Shown here in pieces: positions 18,200 through 25,673 of a stretch of 64,000 nt of DNA. This DNA comes from G963556115 sp963677015 (GTDB lineage Bacteria; Planctomycetota; SZUA-567). The notes beneath the pieces were generated by a model that worked only from the letters and a program-made list of their open reading frames with translations, ran no database searches and was not told the DNA's origin. Numbering within the stretch: position 1 is the first letter of the stretch; every line of letters starts with the position of its first letter. The stretch spans positions 682,001 through 746,000 of the forward strand of contig OY781533.1 in NCBI GenBank assembly GCA_963677015.1. The letters are read 5' to 3'. A program made the translations under genes and the position numbers.

Positions 18200-20102
18200 G
18201 GATATATTCAATCAATTACAGTATGCCAGCCCGGTAAAGGCCAAGCAGATATTACGTGAGCTTGAGGTTTCTCCGGAACAGCTTATAACTTTCTGCAGGT
18301 ATGCGCGTAAAGTAAGTACTGTCCGCGCTGAAGCTATTGCCAGAATGCTGGGAGGAATGAGTAATCCGGAATATATGCAGCTTTTAAAGGATTATGCGCT
18401 GAGTTCTGAAGAGTCTTTACGCGAAGCAGCATTTTCGGCTCTCAGTAAAGGAAATGACACTGCCAGGAAGGAGGTAATGCTGGAGCTGCTCAAATCCGAC
18501 GTTTCAGAGATAAAGCAGCGTGCCTGCAGTCTTCTGGATATTGAAGGAGATCCTGAGGTTGAAGTAACCCTGTGTTTATTGCTGGCAGATTCTGATGTTG
18601 AAGTTGTTAAAACTGCTTTGAAAAAGCTTGAGTTGACGGTTAATTCGGATGTACTGAGAAGATGTGAGAAGCTTCTGAGCAGTCAGGATACCGAGGTGCG
18701 TATTCTTGCTCTTAAAATATTGAATAATGCTGATGACAAAACCTTTAATTATAAATTGGTTGCAGGTTGTCTGCAGCAGTATGGTGATGAACGCCTGCGG
18801 GTTGAGGCTTGTCGTATACTTGCACAGAAATGCCCTAAACGTGCCGGTGAATTATTTATTGAGATTTTTAATGATGTTTCAAATTCATTATTGCTGCGTC
18901 TACAGGCTATTAGAGCAATCGGGCAGGTTGGCGGCAGAATGGCCGCTAGGACTTTGTTTGGAATCGTAGTTGCTGAAGGGACGCCGGTTTCACTGGTAAG
19001 TGAAACGCGTAAAGTTCTTGGCAGTTTTAAAGGAGAACTTCTACTAGAACTTATTGAAAAGTATTATCCTGAATCAAATGTATTACAGCGGTTTGAAATG
19101 ATACGGGTGCTGGGTATGTTTGTAGAGCCGCAGATAGAAGAGTATCTGAACAGGATTATTCATATAGAGACCAATCAGGTTGTTTTGGCTGCGGTTATCG
19201 AGCAGTTGGCGATGTATGATGATCTTGGTATCTGGGATTTTGTGCTCAGTAATGTAATAAAAACGGATAAAGTAACGGTTGCATATAATGCGGCGCAGTC
19301 TGCTGCTAAGTTGCTGATACCGGTGAAGCTCAAAGAATTTGCGGCTGTTTTGCAGACAGAACCTTCTTTGTTGATAGCTGAAGTTGTTCTGAAGCGTCTG
19401 GCTGTCTATGGCCGGGATCATGGACTTTGCGCAGATATTGCTGTTATGATACGGCCGTATTTGTCGAGTCCGAATCCTGTTGTGAGGATGTTTGCCGTTG
19501 AAGCTGCCGGGTATGTTGAGAATGCGGTTCTTGTTCCTGAAATGCTTGACTTGATCGGGGATTCAGGTGATAGTGAATTTATGCGTGAGCTTACGCAGAG
19601 TGTTTTTCGTGCCGTATCTGGGTCTTTGGAAATATTGATTGAGCTTGCCGGTATTGGACGTTTGAAAAATTTGTCTGCTCTGATTTCGCGGGTGGATAAT
19701 AATGATATTCGTGGCGGATTTACGGCCTTTTTCTCTTATCTTGCGCGTAATGCGGAGAGTAAGATTCCGGGGGCAAGCCTTGTGCTGACTATAGCCGCCG
19801 GGAGATTTTACCGTGAGTTTGTGGCGGCTCTGGATGATGTAGGTGATAAAGAGTTGGCATTTCTTTTGTATACCTGGTCCAACCAGCCGGAAGGGATTCG
19901 AAAAAGATGCCCCTATAACTGGAGTGAGGCTTTAAATAACCCGCGTATTGCGGTACGTGTGGCGGCGTTGCGGGCGATGACCGATGATGATATTTCCGAA
20001 TATATTTCCGATATTTCCGATATTGCATTTGTGGATTCAAAATCTGAGGTGCGTGAAGCAGCAGCCCGGGCGTTACGTCGGGTTCTTAATGTTCAAAATT
20101 AG
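18183..20102 (+). CDS. HEAT-repeat protein inserted between pelE and pelF
   Basis: A soluble, all-helical protein of 639 residues made of HEAT-like repeats (for example MLELLKSDVSEIKQRACSLL, and VNSDVLRRCEKLLSSQDTEV). No signal peptide and no catalytic motif are seen. ATG 18183 follows GGAGGGG and overlaps pelE by 17 bases, so translation is probably coupled. The frame is open upstream to 17862, but that would run through pelE coding sequence. No counterpart exists in the classical pel operon. A scaffold for the cytosolic side of the PelD-PelE-PelF-PelG complex is the simplest inference. Confidence 0.82.
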   Translation: MAKQFEDIFNQLQYASPVKAKQILRELEVSPEQLITFCRYARKVSTVRAEAIARMLGGMSNPEYMQLLKDYALSSEESLREAAFSALSKGNDTARKEVMLELLKSDVSEIKQRACSLLDIEGDPEVEVTLCLLLADSDVEVVKTALKKLELTVNSDVLRRCEKLLSSQDTEVRILALKILNNADDKTFNYKLVAGCLQQYGDERLRVEACRILAQKCPKRAGELFIEIFNDVSNSLLLRLQAIRAIGQVGGRMAARTLFGIVVAEGTPVSLVSETRKVLGSFKGELLLELIEKYYPESNVLQRFEMIRVLGMFVEPQIEEYLNRIIHIETNQVVLAAVIEQLAMYDDLGIWDFVLSNVIKTDKVTVAYNAAQSAAKLLIPVKLKEFAAVLQTEPSLLIAEVVLKRLAVYGRDHGLCADIAVMIRPYLSSPNPVVRMFAVEAAGYVENAVLVPEMLDLIGDSGDSEFMRELTQSVFRAVSGSLEILIELAGIGRLKNLSALISRVDNNDIRGGFTAFFSYLARNAESKIPGASLVLTIAAGRFYREFVAALDDVGDKELAFLLYTWSNQPEGIRKRCPYNWSEALNNPRIAVRVAALRAMTDDDISEYISDISDIAFVDSKSEVREAAARALRRVLNVQN

Positions 20103-20134
20103 AATAAATTTTGTGTGAATTATGGAGATAAAGC

Positions 20135-21685
20135 GTGCGTTGTGATGTTTGCCTGATACTCGAAGGTACTTATCCTTATGTTGCCGGAGGTGTGTCAACC
20201 TGGGTGGCGCAGATAATTGAGTATATGCCGGATATTAGTTTCGGCATAATATATCTGGCCGCAACCAGCAAGGATAAACTGACTTTAAAGTATGATTTGC
20301 CGGTAAATGTCACCGAAGTTCGGGAGGTGTATCTTTATGATTTTCCCAAACAGAAGAGCTTTGGTTATGACCATATTCTTTCGGATGCCGAGTGGAAAGA
20401 GGTTGAGGTTTTCCAGCGGGCTATCATCCGGGGGGAGCCGCTGAATGTCGTCGGGATTAGTAAGCTGGTACAGAAACCTCAGAGTATTGAAGCTTTTATG
20501 CAGGAGTTCGCCTATTCGCATAAATCCTGGGATGCTGCAATGAGCCTGTATAATGAATCATTTGATGCGCTGGGGTTGCTAGATTTTTTCTGGTCATACC
20601 GGATAATAAATCTGCCGCTGCTCAAGCTGCTGCGTACCAGAATAATACCGGCAAAGATTTATCATACAGCTTGTACCGGGTACGCTTCGGCCCTTGGTGC
20701 ATTGTATAGCCGAATTACCGGTTCTCCGCTTTTAATCAGTGAGCATGGAATCTATACCCGAGAAAGACGTATTGATGTCTTCGATGCCGACTGGATATGC
20801 GGTGAGTCTTATGTGCCGCGATCACTTGATATGTCCAGAAAAAGCAATCATTTTAAAGAATGGTGGGTAAATCTTTTTATGTCATTGAGCAGGACTGCAT
20901 ACAATAACGCTCAACAGATATTCTCATTATTTCAGGCAAATAAGCGGGATCAGGTCGCAGATGGGGCTGAGGCAGAGAGAGTCAGAATAATACCGAATGG
21001 AATTGAGCTTTCGGATTTTCTGGCAATAACCCCCAGAGTTCGCGGTGAGGCTGATAAATTTGTTATTGGTTATGTTGGTCGTATCGCTCCTATCAAGGAT
21101 GTTAAGACTCTGATAAAATCGCTTGATCACCTGAAAAGATTTCAGGTCAATTTTATAGCTTTGCTTATGGGGCCATATGATGAAGATGTACAGTACTATC
21201 AGGAATGCCGGGAATTGGTAGAACGCCTTGATTTGAGTGCGGAAGTGGAGTTTACCGGCAGAGTGAAGGTTACAGATAAACTTGGTGAGATTGATGTCGG
21301 TGTAATCTCAAGTATAAGTGAAGGTCTGCCTTTTGCTATTCTTGAGGCTGGTGGTGCGGGGGTTCCTTTTGTCGCTACCGATGTCGGAGCCTGCAGGGAG
21401 CTGATTGAAGGCGGCAGCGATGAGGACAGGGCACTGGGCAAAGGTGGGTATGTTGTTTCTGTATCCAGTCCCAAAGAATTGGCGCTGGCACTGAAGAAGG
21501 TGGCGGATTCAACCGAGGAGGCTGCGCGTATGGGTCAGATTCTGCGGGAGAGGGTAAGCAGGTACTACAATATTAATGAGGTTATGAATCAGTATCGTGA
21601 TGAGTACCGCAAATGTTTTGAAAAAGAGTTACTGTACCCTAAGTGTCGAATCAGACCTCAGAGTGAAAACAGTGATTTACCGTAG
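20135..21685 (+). CDS. pelF: PelF glycosyltransferase
   Basis: A cytosolic GT4-family glycosyltransferase of 516 residues that in Pseudomonas polymerises UDP-activated N-acetylhexosamine into Pel. It begins MRCDVCLILEGTYPYVAGGV, with the PelF hallmark GVSTWV. The GT-B acceptor domain reaches about 300. The donor domain holds IGYVGRIAPIKD and the EX7E motif in SEGLPFAILEAGGAGVP. Length is normal for PelF. The start is GTG 20135, with GGAG about 8 bases upstream. It is followed after 18 bases by pelG. Confidence 0.93.
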   Translation: MRCDVCLILEGTYPYVAGGVSTWVAQIIEYMPDISFGIIYLAATSKDKLTLKYDLPVNVTEVREVYLYDFPKQKSFGYDHILSDAEWKEVEVFQRAIIRGEPLNVVGISKLVQKPQSIEAFMQEFAYSHKSWDAAMSLYNESFDALGLLDFFWSYRIINLPLLKLLRTRIIPAKIYHTACTGYASALGALYSRITGSPLLISEHGIYTRERRIDVFDADWICGESYVPRSLDMSRKSNHFKEWWVNLFMSLSRTAYNNAQQIFSLFQANKRDQVADGAEAERVRIIPNGIELSDFLAITPRVRGEADKFVIGYVGRIAPIKDVKTLIKSLDHLKRFQVNFIALLMGPYDEDVQYYQECRELVERLDLSAEVEFTGRVKVTDKLGEIDVGVISSISEGLPFAILEAGGAGVPFVATDVGACRELIEGGSDEDRALGKGGYVVSVSSPKELALALKKVADSTEEAARMGQILRERVSRYYNINEVMNQYRDEYRKCFEKELLYPKCRIRPQSENSDLP

Positions 21686-21703
21686 CGGATAAGGAGCTTC
21701 TAG

Positions 21704-23077
21704 ATGGCAGGTATTGGTTTCAGGTTGCAGAAAATACTCAAAGATGGCAGTTATATGTCGTTGGCTACGGCATATCTGTATGGAGCTATTATTTCTACCG
21801 GTCCCTGGCTTATTTCAATTGTGAGTATCGGTTTACTCTCGGCCGTATGTTCCTGGATTCTTCCGGATAAAGATAATATTTTATTCCGGACCATTCTGGT
21901 ATACACTTATATGGGGACGCTGGTCTTTACCGGTCCATTTTATATGTCGACGACCCGTTATCTGGCAGATAAAATGTTCAGCAATGATTTTTCGGCTATT
22001 CTTCCGACTTTCAAGTATGTGTCACGGTTATCACTACTGGCGACGACAATGATTTCTGGTGTTTTTTATATTGTCGGCGGATTTTCACCGCCGATGTTTC
22101 TGGTCTGTATTATACTTTTTCAGAGTGTCTCTATGACCTGGATTGCCATGATATTTCTATCTGCAGCGCGGGATTATTTCTCGATAATACGTGCATTTGC
22201 CGGGGGTTATGCTTTAGGGATAATTCTAGGATTTTTCGGGGCTGTGTATTATGGTCTAGTCGGACTTTTATGGGGATTTGCAGCGGGTTTATTTATTCTT
22301 GCGGTACTTTTATATATACGAGTATATCAGGAGTTTCCTTCACGGGTTAAAGTTGACCGTGGAGTCGTCAGGTACTGGAAGACACTGCCATGGCTCACTC
22401 TCTGCGGCTTTGCCTATAATGCTTCATTGTGGGTAGATAAAGTATTGTATTGGCTCGCGGAAGGTAATAAAGCTGCACCTGGGCCGTTTTATGCCCCAGC
22501 AGATTATGATACTGCTTTTTTCTGGGCTTACATTACTATTGTGCCGGCACTTACCGTTTTTCTTATCAGGATAGAAACCAGTTTTTATAAAAATTATGCG
22601 GATTTCCTTGGTGCGGTCACTACCGGTGCCAGTTTCAGTGAGATAGAGAGTAGAAGAAAAGCGATATGTGATAATCTCTGGCTCTCGATTTCACGTCTTT
22701 TGAAAATTCAGGGAGGATTGACCGGAATACTGGTGATTATAGCTCCGGAATTATTAAAATTGTTCAAGATGCCTCCTGATATGGCGGTAATGCTGCGTTT
22801 TGCTTTTCTGGCCGCTTTTATCCAGGCTTTATTTCTGATTATGACTATCATAATTTTATATTTTGATCTTCGAAAGCTTGCCGGCGGTCTGGCGCTGCTC
22901 GCTCTGGTATTGAATACTGTGCTCTCCTGGTATTTTGCGTTTTATAACAGTATGTATAGCGGTATGGGAAGTCTGGCGGCATTTTTGATTGCTTTGTTAA
23001 TAGGAATGTACTATTTTAACCGCCACATAAAGAATCTTATATTTGAAACCTTTATATCACAAGGGGTTGGGTCATGA
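21704..23077 (+). CDS. pelG: PelG inner-membrane polysaccharide transporter
   Basis: A polytopic membrane protein of 457 residues, about 12 TM helices, of the PelG branch of the MOP (flippase-like) superfamily. It begins MAGIGFRLQKILKDGSY, a typical PelG start. It moves the growing Pel chain across the inner membrane with PelD, PelE and PelF. AAGGAG precedes ATG 21704. It is the last gene of the operon; no pelA follows and no clear terminator was seen after it. Confidence 0.92.
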   Translation: MAGIGFRLQKILKDGSYMSLATAYLYGAIISTGPWLISIVSIGLLSAVCSWILPDKDNILFRTILVYTYMGTLVFTGPFYMSTTRYLADKMFSNDFSAILPTFKYVSRLSLLATTMISGVFYIVGGFSPPMFLVCIILFQSVSMTWIAMIFLSAARDYFSIIRAFAGGYALGIILGFFGAVYYGLVGLLWGFAAGLFILAVLLYIRVYQEFPSRVKVDRGVVRYWKTLPWLTLCGFAYNASLWVDKVLYWLAEGNKAAPGPFYAPADYDTAFFWAYITIVPALTVFLIRIETSFYKNYADFLGAVTTGASFSEIESRRKAICDNLWLSISRLLKIQGGLTGILVIIAPELLKLFKMPPDMAVMLRFAFLAAFIQALFLIMTIIILYFDLRKLAGGLALLALVLNTVLSWYFAFYNSMYSGMGSLAAFLIALLIGMYYFNRHIKNLIFETFISQGVGS

Positions 23078-23126
23078 TTTTATTGGCCGTAGATCATAAT
23101 TTGCCGGTTTTATTATGAAGATTCCA

Positions 23127-23154
23127 TTTACATACTGTGAAACAGTGTTATAAT
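23127..23154 (+). promoter_or_regulatory. Sigma-70-type promoter with internal operator
   Basis: TTTACA (23127-23132), 16 bases, TATAAT (23149-23154). Between the boxes lies the perfect palindrome ACTGT-GAA-ACAGT (23134-23146), a likely repressor site. It would drive the GNAT gene starting at 23255. Confidence 0.55.
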
Positions 23155-23254
23155 AATATTAATAATTATTTAATAGATTGTCAGAGAAAGAATGTTGGTT
23201 GTTAGGGATTTTATCTTATGCTGTCCCTATGACTGCAGTAAAAAGGATGGGGAG

Positions 23255-23734
23255 ATGAGTGAGATTAAAATTAGAACGGCAAAGGTGTCTGAAGCGGAAT
23301 TAGTCTATGATTTTGTGAAGGAACTTGCTGCGTATGATCGTGCTTCAGACGAATTTGTGGCGACAGTTGATGATATCCGCAATGCTATGGCAGGTAAAAT
23401 GCCGTATATTACAGTGCTTATAGCGTCGGTTGATGGTGTTGATGCCGGCTTTGCGACATATTATATGAATTACACAACATTTCTTGGCAAACCCAAGATG
23501 TTTGTCGAGGATATATTTGTTAATCCGGAATTCAGAAGATGCGGAGCCGGTAGAGAGTTGTTTGTAGAGCTCGCCCGAAAAGCTGATGCTGAAGGATGTG
23601 CCAAAATTGAGCTGCAGGTTCTCAACTGGAATGATAATGCGGTTGATTTTTACGAATCGCTGGGTGCGGATTTTGTTGCCAACTGGTTACCTTACGCGAT
23701 TGATAAAGAATCATTTCAGGAACTGATCAAATAA
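23255..23734 (+). CDS. GNAT-family N-acetyltransferase
   Basis: A 159-residue acetyltransferase using acetyl-CoA. The GNAT core is clear: FVEDIFVNPEFRRCGAGREL is strand 4 plus the pyrophosphate-binding loop (R-x-x-G-x-G/A variant RRCGAG), and NAVDFYESLGADF is the C-terminal motif. It resembles the spermidine/thialysine acetyltransferase-like subgroup, but the substrate cannot be assigned. The frame is open from 23192; ATG 23255 has AAGGA at 7 bases and begins at the domain start, so it is preferred. It has its own promoter and appears monocistronic. Confidence 0.88.
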   Translation: MSEIKIRTAKVSEAELVYDFVKELAAYDRASDEFVATVDDIRNAMAGKMPYITVLIASVDGVDAGFATYYMNYTTFLGKPKMFVEDIFVNPEFRRCGAGRELFVELARKADAEGCAKIELQVLNWNDNAVDFYESLGADFVANWLPYAIDKESFQELIK

Positions 23735-23928
23735 TCTGTCCGTGATCTTAAGATCTTTTTAGTGAATAGGTTATACTGATTATTTGCTGATAATAAGGTG
23801 TGTAACGTTAGATATGTCGGTAGCTGCTGCCAGGGAATTTAGCAGATTGTACTATATATTGCAGTGATTGTGTAAGTATATATTTTCAGTGCCGGCATCA
23901 GGGAATAATATTGAAAAGGAGTGGCAAT

Positions 23929-24504
23929 ATGGCGCTAAAGGCACTTACAGTAAGTGGGAGTCCACGCACCGGTGGAAATACGCAGATACTTTTGGAGCGG
24001 GTTGGTGATGTACTCAGGGAGGGCGGTGTTGAGACTGAATATATCAAAATTGGCGGCGAGGCATTGCGCGGTTGCACTGCCTGTTGCAAATGTAAAGAAA
24101 CTAAAGATGGTTTCTGTGTTATCAACAATGACCTGGTAAATGAAGTTGCAGCTAAAATGTATGAAGCTGATATTATCGTTATTGGTGCTCCGGTTTATTT
24201 TGGTTCCATGCCGGCAGAAATGAGTGCGCTATTGGACCGTATCGGTTACGCTGCCAGACCGAATATGCTTTTGAGCCGAAAAATTGGGGCTCCTATTGCT
24301 GTAGCCAGAAAAGCCGGTCAGAATTTTACCTTTGCCCAGATGCTTTACTGGTATCTGCTGAATGATATGGTCGTTCCGGGATCAAAATACTGGAATGTTG
24401 CTACCGCGCGGGAAAAGGGTGAGGTACTGGAAGACAAAGAAGCTATCGGTGTTGTCGAACATCTTGCTCGTAATCTGCTCTGGCTCGGTGAGAAGCTGTT
24501 CTGA
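23929..24504 (+). CDS. NADPH-dependent FMN reductase-like flavoprotein
   Basis: A flavodoxin-fold protein of 191 residues. GSPRTGGNTQ is the FMN phosphate loop and GAPVYFGSMPAEM the second flavin contact. Four cysteines in CTACCKCKETKDGFC (about 49-63) resemble the cluster-binding region of iron-sulfur flavoproteins (Isf family), so a 4Fe-4S cluster is possible. The start is ATG 23929, with AAGGAG at 7 bases; the TTG at 23911 lies upstream of that site. It probably transfers electrons or reduces quinones or metals; the partner is unknown. A terminator follows. Confidence 0.85.
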   Translation: MALKALTVSGSPRTGGNTQILLERVGDVLREGGVETEYIKIGGEALRGCTACCKCKETKDGFCVINNDLVNEVAAKMYEADIIVIGAPVYFGSMPAEMSALLDRIGYAARPNMLLSRKIGAPIAVARKAGQNFTFAQMLYWYLLNDMVVPGSKYWNVATAREKGEVLEDKEAIGVVEHLARNLLWLGEKLF

Positions 24505-24614
24505 TTTTTGGTATATCGCCCGGCAGTCATTTTTATTTTGCTTGTTCAGCTGAGAACGGCTTGTCAGCTTATAACTGAGGTGTCTTGCCTTCATAATAAC
24601 AGTTTGAGTCTAAA

Positions 24615-24650
24615 AATAAGGAATACGCTGATGTATTCCTTATTTTATTG
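24615..24650 (+). terminator. Terminator after the flavoprotein gene
   Basis: A perfect 12-bp stem (24615-24626 with 24633-24644), a 6-base loop and a T-rich tail. Confidence 0.8.
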
Positions 24651-24768
24651 ATGTTTACGGCTTAATTGTTAAATTTTGTGTTTGCTCTAGTCGATAATAG
24701 AGGGATAATACAGATGGTACAATTGCGGTTTTTGGCTAAAGTCTTTCTTAGAGGAAGGAGATTCCTGG

Positions 24769-25566
24769 ATGAGCGAGAAGATGGATAAGGTACAGGATGA
24801 GTTACAGAAGATTTACCAGAGAACTCCTGATGTTCCCTGCGGTGAGTGTGGAAGATGCTGCATAAGTCCGCATATGTCATTTATTGAGGTCGTCGGATTG
24901 TTACGCAGGATGATTGAGGTTTTCAGTGAAGAGCAGTTACGTACAATAATCTCTTCCCGTCCGATAATTTCAGAATTTCATATGAGTAATATTGTCTGCC
25001 CTTTACTGGTGAATAATAAATGCTCGTGTTATGATAATCGCCCCTTATCCTGCAGGCTGGAAGGAATAGATGTTCTTGATAAGCTTACACATCGTGAAAG
25101 GATCTGTAATCACCAGTCCGGAGCGGTGGATGAGAATAATTTTGGTGGTCAGGAGATTGAAGAGGTTCTTGAAGAGGCAAATGTACTCAATATTCCTTAT
25201 TGCGGGAATATGGAAGAGCCATATTATTTTGATTCCGTAAATCTGCACTGCTGGTTTGCCATTATGTTTGATCCAGATATAAAGCAGGAATTTTTCTTGG
25301 ATATACGGCGGAAACTGCTTTTTGAAGTTGACTTGGAGTATCTCGCTGACAGTTATGTAAATCATACTCATTTGAATGATAAACTCAATCTTATAGATAA
25401 TTTCTTTGTTCTTAATGATCAGCAGAAAGCGGAAGAAGCACTCGCCTGTATGGAGAAGGTAAATAATGATTTTCCGTATACCGGTGCCTATTATTATCCA
25501 CAGGCAAATGTCTATATCAATTTTATGAAAGATCTGATAGCTATTGTTAAAGACGGGCAGGAATAG
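24769..25566 (+). CDS. YkgJ-family cysteine-cluster protein
   Basis: A 265-residue soluble protein. It carries the YkgJ (zinc- or iron-chelating) signature PCGECGRCC near residue 25 and the second half CSCYDNRPLSCRLEG near residues 84-98, together the usual eight-cysteine-type cluster. Most family members are about 100-150 residues; here about 150 further residues follow without a known domain. The biochemical role of the family is poorly defined. AAGGAG precedes ATG 24769. A terminator follows, so it is probably transcribed alone. Confidence 0.8.
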   Translation: MSEKMDKVQDELQKIYQRTPDVPCGECGRCCISPHMSFIEVVGLLRRMIEVFSEEQLRTIISSRPIISEFHMSNIVCPLLVNNKCSCYDNRPLSCRLEGIDVLDKLTHRERICNHQSGAVDENNFGGQEIEEVLEEANVLNIPYCGNMEEPYYFDSVNLHCWFAIMFDPDIKQEFFLDIRRKLLFEVDLEYLADSYVNHTHLNDKLNLIDNFFVLNDQQKAEEALACMEKVNNDFPYTGAYYYPQANVYINFMKDLIAIVKDGQE

Positions 25567-25607
25567 TTTTTTTATTGCATAGAGAGACTCGTCTCTGTTA
25601 TGATACA

Positions 25608-25645
25608 ACGGTCAGCCGGTTTCTCGGTATGGCCGTTTTTCTTTT
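25608..25645 (+). terminator. Terminator between the YkgJ-like gene and the 954-residue protein gene
   Basis: A 7-bp stem with one G-T pair (25608-25614 with 25630-25636) followed by TTTTCTTTT. A second small perfect stem, AGAGAC/GTCTCT, lies just upstream (25583-25596). Confidence 0.6.
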
Positions 25646-25673
25646 AATATTATTTCGATAGGGTGAGGTATAT

